64,000 bases of DNA. Origin: Siniperca chuatsi. Taxonomy: Eukaryota > Chordata > Actinopteri > Centrarchiformes > Sinipercidae. Positions within the stretch are counted from its first letter, which is position 1. Each line of letters starts with the position of its first letter. Positions 23,535 through 34,817 of this stretch are shown here, one piece after another. The notes under the pieces are model-generated. The model searched no databases. It was not told the origin of the DNA and saw nothing but the letters and a program-made list of their open reading frames with translations. The position numbers and the translations under genes are program-made. The stretch is taken from NCBI RefSeq assembly GCF_020085105.1, contig NC_058053.1:17072388-17136387 (forward strand). The letters run 5' to 3'.

Positions 23535-26500
23535 GTGAGTGGACTTGCACGCTGACAACCTGTGGGTCTAGTGCTGTGATACACTTATGCAGTGCTGTTA
23601 TGGTAATAATAAGCAAGCGTGTGAGATCTCGTTGATTGTTTTAACAGCCTAATCGGCCAAACGCTGATCTGAGTGTTGATTAAAATAATACATTTAATCC
23701 AGACTTTCAATGAACAGCATCACAACTGCACAGGAAGCAGAAGTAGAATTCCAACTGCTCCATGTTAAATAGATTATTTTTATGGCTGCACAACATTGTT
23801 GTCGTCAGTAAGTGACACAAAATCAAGTTTTTATCCTAGGCATTGTTGTTAGGTACTAACAAATAGCTGATGACTGAAGTACTTGTCGTATCTTCCCACA
23901 TCAATAACATAAAAGGGTTTTACTGGGGAAACACAAGCTTCTGTCCAGTCCATAAACCTGTTTCAAGTAATTACACACAGTATCAAAAATGAATAAACAT
24001 TAGCTGTCAGTGTTTATAAACAGTTGGGAAGAGAGAACAGATACAAACACTCGACCATCATTTTCCAAACAGAATGTTGTGGGGAAAAAACAGGCAAAAA
24101 CACTGAAGCTACTTGAATGTATGGACCCATTTTTTGTTTAAAAAAAAAAAAAATTTTGTGCAGTTCAGCCAGTATGTATGCCAATTTAAGCAGTCTTTTA
24201 GTTGATATGATTGGTTGCAGAGTGATCAGTGCATCCCTCATTCCAGTGTTTGGTATGCTTTGAAACTCTCATATCTTACCGGTTGCAAGGTGCGTAATGT
24301 GCTGAGTTTTGAATTTTGAAAAAGCTGACCAGGAACAAGTCTACAGAAAACTTTAGCCACAGCCCATAAACTGCATTTTTTTCATACTTTATTAATCCCT
24401 GTGGGGAAATGTTACCTATCCCAACTATTTAAGTACAGTGAGCAACCATTTCTAAGGCCAGTGGCTTAGTCAGTGGCAGAAGGCTTTGTATTACTTAACA
24501 TGCACGCTTTTTTTAATTGGGGGGGGGTGTTATCCAATGACCTGGAGGAAACCCATGTAAATTTGAAGAGAACATGGAATCTCCACATACAAAGGGCCAG
24601 GGCCCAGGACCTTCTTGTTTCAAGGTGTCAGTGTTAACTATTTACTGTAAAACTTCAATTAAAAGCAGAGCCCCAATTTATCGCCCCATTTACTGGCTGG
24701 CTGTTGCTACACGTTTTGACAAATATACACGGATCTTAATTAGATGCCAGGTTCATAAATTCTTTGGATGTATAAAACCTCTTAAAACCCACAGGGTCGC
24801 CCGCTTGATCTAGTTCTAAGCTGCTTAGATCGCATATGCAATTATAAATGTTTAAACTTTTGTTAATATCGGTATGCTACACATTGTTATATTGGTTAGA
24901 TTCTCCACAATTCAATCGTTCAGTTCATTTTACGGAAACCATGAGCCCCGAAGTATAACTCATTCAGATTTACCAGCATTGTAAACAAGAGAGAGATGGA
25001 AAAAAAAAAGTGGTGACTCCCTACCTTTTGAAGCGGTCGAAGTCAGAATATGTGTCTATTCCTCGATTATTTACTGTATTTCCCATCTTTGCTGAGCAAG
25101 ATTTTTGTGCGCAAGGAATTAAAGGCCTGTCCGATATAGACGCCTGTCCCAAATATAGGCAGGTTGAGTTCAGTGATTGAAGCAAATAGAAGCCCAGGCT
25201 ATTAATTTAAATTGTATGGTAGCTATCGTGCAGGCATGGCAAGTCGTTACCAAGTGTGTGTACATGGTATGGGACCAGTGCTGAAATTGAGTCCTGGCAA
25301 TGTGATTAAGTGGACATTAACCTGAGCATGTCACCATGGCCTTATCCGTACTGTTTAGAGAGCAAGTGTAGGTCAGGTGTAATACAGATCTAAGATCAGC
25401 TTCTCCTCTCTATTCTCTTACCTGAAAGGGCTTTATGTGTGATCCAGAGCTGTTCTAGGGTCAGGGAGTACACTGAGCTTGGAAGTTTTCCCTGCTGACT
25501 CATGGTTCTGGAGCCTCTGGAAACGGCTCTCTGGACTGCCAAAATTCTGGCTTTGCCTTCTTTTTCTACTAGCTGTGTGTCTGTGTACGTACATAAAGTG
25601 TGCTAGGCTGTGGCTGTGCTTTTTGGACATGTTGGCATTTGTTTCATGCTACTTGTACAAGTGTGTGTGTGTGTGTGTTTGTGAGGGAGAGAGAGAGAGA
25701 GAGAGAGACAGAGAAAGAGAAAGAGATTAGGGTGTGGTAAGGGAATTCTCTGCCAGTTGGATGTGTCCTGCTTGTCTGAACTGAACTGCTCTCATAACTA
25801 GTAAGCAGCAGTCATTTGTAGATGGACTGTGTTTCTACAGTCTGTTTCTTCAGGTTTAACTGTGCGCATGGAATTCCCAATACCAGTAGGCCTAATCTAA
25901 CCTCGTGTTCATATAGACATCCATACCAATTGCTGGATGCCATTATGGCATTGTGTTTAGCTGTTGCAAAGGAAAAAAGAGGGCAAAAAGAACAATGATA
26001 TTTTCTCTTCTGTTGTCTCTCTACCACTTTTCCTGGGTACCACATTGGGGAACATGGGTACATGTTATAGCGGGGATGTCATGGATAGCCAGCTGCCAGA
26101 GTGTGTACCCCTCCCCTTGTCTGGTTTGTGCCCAATTCCAGAACGTGATTACTGGGTAACCTAACTTCAAGCCCCAGGCTTTTTGCTTGATATGCCTCAT
26201 TTGCCCCCTGTTGTGTGTTTCACAAGTGAAAGTCACAAATATGTATAGGAAGACAAAACATAACTTTTTGGAAGTCTGCAGAATGTCTAGTTGCATCTGA
26301 GGCTCACTTAAATAGACAATTATATTAAAATGTGTAATATATCAGTGTTTTGCAATGTTTTGATAAAATATAAAATGTGTTTTGTTCTTCTCTTAATGTA
26401 CAGTGTAAATGTATTAATTATGCCTGTGATCTTTTTCTCTTTCCTCTGTCTGTCAGCCCTAAACCTAAGACGGAGGCCATGGTACGCTCACCTCCCGTCA

Positions 26501-27431
26501 TGTCCCCCTCCACTGCCACCCAGATGGACTCTAAAATGCCCAATCAGGGTAAACCGGGGAGTACCGGCAGCCAATCGCAGCCCTCACCCTGCGACCCCAA
26601 GACCCTGGGTGCCAAAGGGGCCCCGAATGTGGCAGGGGGTATGGGGCTGAAAAACGGCCAGGGCCTGACCTCTGGCCCAAGCTCCAAGGTTAAAGTCAAA
26701 AGGGAGAGGAGCACCTCAGTAGAGTCGTTTGAACAGCCAGAGAGCGGCACACCCACTAGTGAGGAAAAAGGTAAGAGCCACCATAGCCAGTGCTCATTAT
26801 TATCAGACCATCTAATGTCCAGCAAGTAGCTGGGGTCAGAAATTGTCAAATATTCCTTGTGAAGTGCTACAGTCCATCTTGAATTTTGATAGTTTGAATT
26901 TAAATCTCTGAGACTATTTTACATGTTGTTTTTTATTCTCACCAGAATGATAAAATAGTTGAACTAAGGTAGGTAGGAAAGGTGCATGAGTTTCTTGATG
27001 ATGTTTTTAGGAGAATAATTAATAGCTTTGCTTTCATACTTTACCAAAGTTATATCCTTGTAATGAAATGCTTTGAACTGCTTAGTATAGATAGAATACC
27101 TACAGTGCTTAAACAATGTTGTGTTTGTAGTGCTTGTATTGTGATTGTTCCAATGCATCTGGTAGTACTACCCATGTCATTTCCTGTAGAGGAAGTTTAT
27201 CACATTTATTCAGCACTGATTAATGGAGGAAATGGCACAAATTTTCCCTCATTAAAGCCCATGGTTGGTTTCATGGGTTCCTTTTATCCTGTACCACTGC
27301 ATAACTTTATTTAGAAAAATGCTGTACGTAATATAGTTATTTATTTTCTCTTGGGTATTCAACACAATCTGCCCAAAAATATACTTTGCAGTCCCTTATT
27401 GTCACTCGCACAGATAAACCTAAGCCCACTG

Positions 27432-27467
<36 letters not shown>

Positions 27468-30400
27468 ACAGACAGCAGCAGGGTGAAGAGGATGTGTGTG
27501 GCAGAAAGGAGGCAGCCGTACAGTGGAGCTGACTGGTGCTCTGGGGGAGAAAGTGACGAAGATGACAAAGGATTCTTCAGTAAGTGTGTTAACGTGTGCA
27601 CCCAAGCATGAGTAACAGTCCCTCTCCTGATCAACTTGTCTTATGACAGCTCCTTGGTAGAACTACATTGCCCATAATGCCTGTGCTGGTCCTAAAGCCA
27701 TGGTCTTCCCTGTTGTCTCCCTGTAGACTGTAACTCCAGTGACGTGAAGCCCCAGGACTCTGTCACACATTCTACCTCCAATGCTGGACTCAGTCGCTCC
27801 TCCACACCCTCCCACAACACACTGGGAGGCCAGGGCTCCACAGCAGAACCTGCTAGTGGTCAGAAACCAGGCTCAAAACTCGTTTATGTCTTCACCACAG
27901 AGATGGCCAACAAGTAAGGAAGCTGAGAGTTGCCATTTGTATGTGTTGCGACTAGTGTCTTCCATACTATTGGAGGAAATCAGTGCTGGAAGAAAGAAAT
28001 TGCCCTCTCTAGCCATAATTTGACATCCAGATCTTGAATTTTTAGTACATATTATACATGTATGTGTAGTTTTTGCACTGTTGTTAAGTTATGGTTAGTA
28101 TTTACAGTTGAAGCTTATCTCTATACATTTGAAATATTTATGTGTTTAGACAGGCTAATTAAATCATCATCTCAATACTTAGACCTTTTTTTTTTACATA
28201 AGCAAAACATACACCCACAGCGAAACCCTTTGTGGAATTGCAGTTCAAAATTTAATGGAATTACTAACAATGTCAATTGCCTGAAGTATATCTCTGTGCC
28301 CCTGTCATCAGTGGTTGTTGTTGTCTTTGATGTTTGTTGCAGCTGTTTGTGTGTATGGTACTAAGATGCTTCCCACCCCTTCCTTCCCCCAACTTTCCCA
28401 GTTATAGCCTAAATCCATTGTGTGTATCTGCACAAGTATGTGTGTTTCTCAGTGGGAGCATACACTTGGCTTAGATTAACACTCTGTTGGGAATTAGAGA
28501 TCAAAGATAGGGATGCTTAGTAGAAGGTGTGTGTGCGTGTGCAATAGTTTGCTTAGTCTGTTGACCTTGGTTTTACCTTCATGGTCCCACCTAGTACTCA
28601 TTCATCTGGCTCACCATCTCTCAAATGCGCGCACAGACACACACATATTTATTGTGTCTGATGACTGATATCTGACTGTCTGCCTTCTTGTCCTCAGGGC
28701 AGCTGATGCAGTTCTAACTGGCCATACAGAAAACATCATTGCCTTCCACATGAAAAACATCTCCAACAGCAAGGACAAAGCTCACCTCCTCCTGGTAAAT
28801 ACACACAAGCTCTTTTTTTTTATCACACATATGGTTTCATACACCAACATCTTGCATGAGAGTGTCCTAACTTAATCCTATTTCTGTCTCTCTCTGTTAA
28901 AGAACAATGCAGCAAGCACCCTCCGAAATGACTCCAAGCCTCCCCAGCAACCCCTGTCCCATGTCCAAGATCAGAGTCACCAGCCTGGATCCAAGCCGTC
29001 CTTACCTGGCATGACAGAGCCAGCCCCACCCCAGCCTTCAAACCAAGGGAGCCAATCTGGTGTTCTTCCGCAGGAAGGGTCATCCTCTGCAGGCATGGAA
29101 TCCAAAAATCTTCCTGGCAGTAGCCCCAGTAACACTACTGCCCCAGTTGACCAGGCCCCTGTCACCCAACCTGAGGCAGGCCTCAACCCTCCAACAGCAG
29201 GTGAAGGAGGGCAGGGTGGAGGCTCTGGTGGAGCTGGTCTGACACCCCAGCAGCAGCAACAACAGCAGCAGCTCGCCCAGGAGCTGTTGAACATGGAGGC
29301 CAACACAGAGGGTCTGTCCCAGGAACAGTTGGAGCATCGCCAGCGCTCCTTGCAGACCTTGCGAGATATTCAGCGCATGCTTTTCCCTGATGACCGTGAT
29401 GCCCCACCAACGGGGCCCCCACAGTCCCATGGTGGACCCCATGATGGAGGCCCTGATGGTGCACCCCGTAGGCCTGAGCAGGGACCCCTACAGGCAATGA
29501 TGGCACAGTCTCAGAGCCTCGGACCAGCAGGTGGGCCAGGAGGACCTCGTCCACAAGGTCCACCCTTTGGCCCACCCCATGGTCCTAGGGACATGCCCCC
29601 GTTTCCACAAGATGAAATGGGTGCACACATGGGGGGTCCAGGGGGCTGTGGAGATGGAGATCAGATGACCCCAGAACAGGTGGCTTGGTTGAAGCTACAG
29701 CAGGAGTTTTATGAAGAGAAGAGGAAGAAACAAGAAATGCAACACCGGCCACTTCCTCCAGACATGATGATGCACCCCCATGGTCCACGTGGCATGATGC
29801 GAGGGCCCCCGCCTCCCTACCAGATGGGCCCAGGAGAGATGTGGGGAGGACCAGGTGGTCCACCAGAGCACTACCAGGAGCGCATGAGCATGGGTCCTGG
29901 CCCCAGGGGTATGCCCCCACATATGCAGAGGATGCCTGGCTTCTCTGGTATGATGAATCCTGAGATGGAGGGACCCCCAAGGCCTGGAATGGGCTGGCCT
30001 GACGACATGCCTCCCCGGATGGGAGATGCACGAGGCTTCCCTGGAGGACCTGGGGGAATGTTTGCTGGTCCAGGGGGTCGTGGTGAGCGTTTCCCAAATC
30101 CTCAGTCAGTCCAAGAAGCAATGTTCCACCAAGGTATGGGTGGAGAGAAGGGCCTCCCTCCTGGGATGATGATGGACATGCAAAGGATGATGGGGCACCA
30201 AAGAGGTGGAATGGAACCTGGTAATGGCATGGGTATATTTCCCAGAATGCCTGGTGATGGTCCTATGAGTCCATCCTCTAGGCTCCAGGGAATGGGGGGC
30301 AGGGAAATGGGGCCTGAGTTTGGCATGGGGCCTGGCCCTGGCCCTGGCCCAGGACCTCATATGCACCCTTCCAAGTTACGAGATCCCTCCATGAATATGA

Positions 30401-33092
30401 GTCCTGATGAGATGATGAGAATGAGGGGAGGTGGAGGACCTCCAATGGAGAACATGGGTCCACAAGGCAGGTCCATGCAGGGTCCTCCCTTCCCTGAGCA
30501 GACACAGCCAGGAGACTTTCCTATGGGGCCTGGGCGGCCATTCCCAGGGGGTCCTGGAGGTATGAGGGGTTCCCATGCAGACCAAGCATTTGGTCCAGAG
30601 CACAGAGCTACACCAACAGGAGGTAATGGCCGTATTAACCACCTCCCCTCCGCTGGTGGCCCTTCACAAGGTCAGAGGGGCCGTAAGCCAGCAGATCTGA
30701 ATGTCCAAGCAGGAGGGGGGAACTCTCCCAGTGTCAACCCACTTAAGTCCCCTCCTCTGAGGCAAGTGCAGTCCCCCATGATGGGCTCTCCCTCTGGAAA
30801 TCTTAAATCTCCTCAGACACCGTCCCAGCTGGCTGGCATGCTCACTGGTCCCACAGGCCCCAATGTCCCTCCAGCTCCTCCAGCTTCAGCACCAATGAAG
30901 TCCCCCCACTCCATGATGGGATCAGCTGGTGCCTCTCCTGTTCATATGAGGTCTCCTTCTCTTCCTAACCCCTCGCCAGGATGGGCTTCCTCACCAAAAC
31001 CACCCATGCAGAGTCCTGGAGTACCACCTCAGGGTGGCAAGCCTCCTCTCAGTATCACCTCACCAAACATGATGGGGAGCATGGAGCAAGGTATAACAAT
31101 CTCTTTCTTCGCTTTTCTGTGTTCATCAGCAACTGTGTCTCTACTTCTTTAAATATGTAATTCCCCATCTATTTTCAGTGCACCTTTCTTAAATTCCATT
31201 CCACTAATATTGGAAAATAGTTTGGTGTTGAATTTTATTTGTATTGCATTTTTTGTCACTGGTCTCAGTTGTTAATGTTAATTGTTAATATCATATGTAA
31301 AATGTCTGACTTGGGCCCCTTTAGTCCTTTGAAATCAGAAATAGTCTACAAAAATGAAAATGAAATAGATGTGGAGGCTATCTATCAAGTGCATCACCCA
31401 ATCAAGTGAACACATCTGTATGAGGGGTGGGGTTGAGTGGGTTATGGTACAGTGGCTCCCTCTTGTGGCCACATAATTTAGATCATACTAAGCCTAGAGT
31501 ACCACACACTATTACTAATATCACAGATAAAAACAATCTGCCAGAGAATGAAAAGTCTGAACTGGTAAGTTTGATCATCTCTCTGTCATGTCATCTCTTT
31601 CTCATCATGTCGTCCTCTAGGTGGTAACGGTCCTCCCTCAGCCCCTCCTTCATCAGGGGCTCCATCTGGCTCCATGTCCCTCCCAGGCAACGTCCCGTCT
31701 GGCAGTCCGTACACCATACCCCCTGAGCCAACTTTATCCCAGAACCCTCTCTCCATCATGATGTCACGCATGTCCAAGTTTGCAATGCCCAGCTCCACCC
31801 CACTCTACCATGATGCCATAAAGACTGTTGCCAGCTCTGATGACGACTCGCCCCCGGCTCGCTCCCCTAACCTGCCATCAGTGAACAATAATGGTAAGAC
31901 ATCTGAAAAATTCTTTTGTTTGTTGTTTAATTTGCAGTTTCAATTCCACCCACCTTGGGCCATGGGCTATTTATGTTAATCTTTCTTTGATCTGCTTCAC
32001 AAAAGCTTGAACTGAATATATAATCACTTTTTTTTTTGTCTTGCACATACAGGTATGGCAATGAATCACCAAGGCAATCCACGTATGATGGGACCTGGAA
32101 ACGCCGGACCCATGTCTGCCCTCAGCCCTCTGGGTATGAATCCAATGGGATCCCAGCCCCTGTCCCATGGTATGCCCCCACAGATGCCCTCTCCCAATGC
32201 CCCTAATATGGGCCCAGGCATGATGCCTCATGGCATGATGATACCACCAAATCCCCAGGACCCTGGTATGGGAAACCCTCAAATGATGGCCCAGGGACGC
32301 ATGGGTTATCCTCACCGAAGCCAGGCATACCCCCTCACCCAGTCCCCTTCCCAGCAAGGCCCTTTCTCCCCGCACAATGGTCCTGGTCCTCAAGGTTTCC
32401 CTGGCCACCCCATGGGCTTTCAGGGAGAAGGAGGGCCTATGGGAGGACGGATGGGGAACATGCCACATGGGGGAGGGGGTGATGGGGTTATGTGCAAGCC
32501 CAATAATCCTGGAGGGCCAGAGTTCAACAACATGCAAGGTGGATTCAGTGATGCAGACCTTCATGAGGTGATGCGACCGGGAGCATCTGGCATTCCTGAG
32601 TTTGACCTGTCCAGGATAATCCCATCAGAGAAGCCCAGCCAGACTCTGTCTTACTTCCCCCGAGGTGGAGGAGACAACCCTGGGGGAAAACCACCACACC
32701 CCTCTGGCTTCCCCATGCAGGGCATGATGGGCGAGGGTCCACCGAGGATGGGGATGTCCATGCAGGGGATGGGGGGGATGCCAGGGGGGCCTGGTGGGGG
32801 AATGGGCCCCCAAGACATGCCAATGGGCAACCCTGGCCACAACTCGATGCGGCCACCAGGATTCATGGGCCAAGGCATGATGGGCCCCCAGCACCGGATG
32901 ATGTCCCCTGGGGGTCCGGGAGGGATGATGCAAGGGAGACAAATGGCCCACCCAGGCCCTGGCGGCTCACCTAACATGATGATGTCACTGCAGGGCATGG
33001 GTGGCCCCCCACAGCAGACAATGATGATGGGGGGTCAGATGAGGCCACGTGACATGGACATGGGGTTCAGTCCGGGCCCTGGAATGTTCTAA
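23248..33092 (+). CDS. bcl9: BCL9: Wnt/beta-catenin transcriptional co-activator (8 coding exons)
   Basis: Nuclear adaptor that joins beta-catenin to Pygopus in Wnt target activation. Exons 23248-23534, 26457-26770, 27472-27579, 27727-27913, 28698-28794, 28903-31090, 31621-31893 and 32053-33092 join without a stop into 4494 nt, 1497 residues (human BCL9 is about 1426). The N-terminus is basic. HD1, which binds the Pygopus PHD finger, is at about 285-325 (VYVFTTEMANKAADAVL). A Gln run is at 447-454. HD2, the beta-catenin-binding helix, is at about 469-494 (LSQEQLEHRQRSLQTLRDIQ). A conserved LTPEQ/VAWLKLQQEFYEEKR-type block follows, then long Met/Gly/Pro-rich disordered sequence and the C-terminal block GIPEFDLSRIIPSEKPS near 1331. 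HD1 and HD2 match BCL9 better than BCL9L, and acp6/gja5 synteny agrees. The start at 23248 has A at -3; the human-type start would be Met81 (23488), whose context is weaker. Confidence 0.97.
24645..25215. mobile_element. Possible MITE
   Basis: The left end (ACTTCAATTAAAAGC) is similar to the reverse complement of the right end (AATTTAAATTAATAGCCTGG). The interior is AT-rich and non-coding. The inverted repeats are imperfect, so the limits are approximate. Confidence 0.35.
25661..25708. repeat. Compound (GT)n ... (GA)n microsatellite
   Basis: Nine GT units, a short spacer and about eleven GA units. Confidence 0.85.
26457..26770 (+). CDS. bcl9: bcl9 coding exon 2
   Basis: Acceptor CTCTGTCTGTCAG, donor AAAAAG/GTAAGA. 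Phase 2 in, phase 1 out. It encodes SPKPKTEAMVRSPPVMSPS and the conserved QSQPSPCD block, then a basic segment KVKVKRERSTSVESF that aligns with human BCL9. Confidence 0.95.
27433..27462 (+). repeat. bcl9: (TG)15 tract in a splice acceptor
   Basis: Fifteen perfect TG units end nine bases before the first base of bcl9 coding exon 3 and take the place of a normal polypyrimidine tract. UG repeats in RNA are bound by TDP-43 and CELF-type splicing factors. Confidence 0.9.
27472..27579 (+). CDS. bcl9: bcl9 coding exon 3, probable cassette exon
   Basis: 108 nt, phase 1 in and phase 1 out, so skipping it keeps the frame. It encodes about 36 residues including KRMCVAERRQPYSG and an acidic run ESDEDDK. 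I recall a closely similar segment in BCL9L (KRRCVLERKQPYSG, then SEEDDK) and nothing corresponding in canonical human BCL9, whose sequence runs directly from the exon 2 to the exon 4 equivalent. The acceptor is a (TG)15 tract; the donor CA/GTAAGT is strong. Confidence 0.85.
27727..27913 (+). CDS. bcl9: bcl9 coding exon 4
   Basis: Acceptor CCCTGTAG, donor CAA/GTAAGG. Phase 1 in, phase 2 out. It begins CNSSDVKPQDS, which aligns with human CNSADHIKSQDS, and ends with the first half of HD1 (KLVYVFTTEMAN). Confidence 0.95.
27914..28697 (+). other. bcl9: bcl9 intron within HD1
   Basis: 784 bases splitting the HD1 coding region after TEMAN. Nothing recognisable inside. Confidence 0.7.
28698..28794 (+). 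CDS. bcl9: bcl9 coding exon 5
   Basis: Acceptor TTGTCCTCAG, donor CTG/GTAAAT. It encodes the second half of HD1 (KAADAVLTGHTENIIAFH) and ends in phase 0. Confidence 0.95.
28903..31090 (+). CDS. bcl9: bcl9 coding exon 6 (large central exon)
   Basis: 2188 nt encoding residues 332-1060 plus one base. It contains a CAG/CAA glutamine tract, the beta-catenin-binding HD2, the block around AWLKLQQEFYEEKR, and Met/Gly/Pro-rich repeats including a GP run near 30331-30357. The donor is CAAG/GTATAA. Coding is GC-rich relative to the introns, so long antisense ORFs appear but are shadows. Confidence 0.97.
31091..31620 (+). other. bcl9: bcl9 intron 6
   Basis: 530 bases. The only notable content is a CTCF-like motif at 31453-31471. 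Confidence 0.7.
31453..31471 (-). promoter_or_regulatory. CTCF-like motif in bcl9 intron 6
   Basis: The minus strand reads TGTGGCCACAAGAGGGAG, a fair match to the TGGCCACNAGRGGGNR pattern of CTCF sites. Confidence 0.3.
31621..31893 (+). CDS. bcl9: bcl9 coding exon 7
   Basis: Phase 1 in and out. It encodes the very conserved stretch PEPTLSQNPLSIMMSRMSKF followed by AMPSSTPLYHDAIKTVASSD, which matches human BCL9 almost residue for residue. Confidence 0.97.
32053..33092 (+). CDS. bcl9: bcl9 coding exon 8 (last)
   Basis: Acceptor CTTGCACATACAG. It encodes the C-terminal 346 residues, including GIPEFDLSRIIPSEKPSQTL, and ends GPGMF followed by TAA. Codon 1 of this exon is completed by the last base of exon 7. 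Confidence 0.97.
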
Positions 33093-34470
33093 TCCAACAG
33101 AAACCTTGTATCTAGAATGTTCTTGGACAGTACGCAAGGATGGAGTAAAGGTGGCGTATGGAGAGTGTTCAGAAAACTCTGATGGACTCAAGTAAAGGAA
33201 GTATAATACAAGAGAGGATGTACCCAGAAATGAACAGAATGGAGCTAACTAGTCACCTAGTAATGTCCTGTGGGAACTATTCCAATGGAGACTCGGACAG
33301 GCCCAGATTGGAGTACTTTTGCCACAAGAACATTTAATTTTGACTCATGAACTTCAGAATGTATGGGATTGTTGTGCATCAATCGTGTTTTTTGATTATC
33401 TGACTATAAAGATGACTTCAACATCTAAGAGGAATCAACCTTACAAGTCAGCGTGGAGATGCTACAGTATATGTCTACTTTTTTCAAATTTAAAAAACAA
33501 ATTTGTCATGAAAGTGGTATGGAACAAGAGAAAGGAATAAGAATTTGTGCTTTGTGAAGACTTTAGTGGAACTCCATCTTGTCTCTCGCTCCATTGTTTT
33601 GACTGTTTCTGTACAGTATATACGTGTGAGTGCGTGTGCGTGCTTGACAGACTGTATGTTTGTGTGGTATGTATGTATGTGTCTGTATGTATAGGCATTC
33701 TATCAGTGACCTCTCAAGTCCTCTTACCCAACTTTCATTGGGGGAGGAATGCCCCCTAAAAATACTGTACTGTTTACCATTGGTGGGCTATTCGAATTTT
33801 AGTCTATTTTAATTTCCTTTGTAACTCCAGTGTATAACAAACCAAACTATGACCTCATTAAGATAATAGTATTATTAAAAAAGCACAAACATGGACCGTC
33901 TGCAGAAAGCGTCTTCTTTCTCTATTTTTACCATTGAGAGCAACACATTAAGTTTGAGGATCCTGGCAGCTTTGCAGCACAATGATAATTCCCAGTCCAT
34001 TTCAAGTTGTGGATGACATTTGACTTGGTGCTCCAAAACTTACAGGACTCAACTTTCGCCAGCGTGAATAATACTGCTAATACCCAGATGTGCTATGTGT
34101 GTTCTTCTTGTTCCTGTTGTGTTCCTGTTTTGTTTTGACTCTCTTGTTGACTCTGGGTAATAATCATTCCCACAGCAATAATCCCCCAATGGTCAGCAGA
34201 ATGGGACAGGAGTGGCTGAATGCCACAGCAGGTATGCCAGGTATTATAGAACTAGAGCTAGGTAGATATGGTAAAAATTTAGTAAGGCAGGTGTGGTGTC
34301 CAGCGTGAGACACACAGAAAATGTAAACACGTACTGCTTACCATCCAGTTGACTTCCTCTCTTTTCTCTATTGTATAAGCTTGTCATGTGTTTCTCCATT
34401 GGCTTTGGTGCAGAATAGCCTACCAGGGCTGTGGTGATGGACTACAAATAAAAGATATTGTTTTGGTATA
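33093..34470 (+). other. bcl9: bcl9 3'UTR
   Basis: About 1.4 kb from the stop codon to just past the AATAAA at 34447. It is AT-rich and has no long ORF in the coding frame. The 3' end is inferred from the poly(A) signal. Confidence 0.6.
34447..34452 (+). terminator. bcl9: Probable bcl9 poly(A) signal
   Basis: AATAAA, followed about 35-55 bases later by a GT-rich stretch (TGTGTGTGTATGTG) suited to downstream cleavage-factor binding. Confidence 0.6.
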
Positions 34471-34811
34471 TACATGTTGTCTATGCAGTGTGTGTGTATG
34501 TGTCCACGTGGCTCCTGCCAATTGACATCTAGTCAGTTATGTGGACCAGGTGGTGTTTTTGTCATTCACACCAAACCAGTTTAAAAACAGCTAGAACAAT
34601 GCGAGGGAGTCATACCAAGAAGCAACATCGCCAAGTTGACATTTTATCAGGAGGTACTTACTGGGAGCTATTTTCAGAGGACACCACACTTCCAAAATAG
34701 ATGCAAGCATGTAGATGCATTTGAACTCTTCTAAACTAGTTGTGCTTTTCTAACCTGTGTTTTAAAGGAGCCAAAAAAAAAAAAAAAAAGACTCCACCAT
34801 TGATCAAAATC

Positions 34812-34817
34812 TTTATT
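34812..34817 (-). terminator. acp6: Probable acp6 poly(A) signal
   Basis: TTTATT on the plus strand is AATAAA on the minus strand. It would give acp6 a 3'UTR of about 1.4 kb, ending roughly 0.3 kb from the bcl9 3' end. An alternative minus-strand AATAAA is at about 35447-35452. Confidence 0.4.

Larger units (their letters stand above)
23535..26456 (+). other. bcl9: bcl9 intron after coding exon 1
   Basis: 2.9 kb with no exon. It holds a fragment of a dispersed fish repeat at about 24380-24620 (ATTAATCCC and CCTGGAGGAAACCCATG motifs), a possible MITE at about 24645-25215, and a GT/GA microsatellite at 25661-25708. Confidence 0.6.

Noticed and set aside
29585..30121. 178-codon minus-strand ORF, and several similar ones between 29.1 and 30.7 kb
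   Set aside because: Shadows of the Gly/Pro/Met-rich bcl9 exon 6.
31971..32564. 197-codon minus-strand ORF
   Set aside because: It is the antisense shadow of bcl9 coding exon 8, which is GC-rich and low in stop-generating codons. The plus frame matches BCL9.
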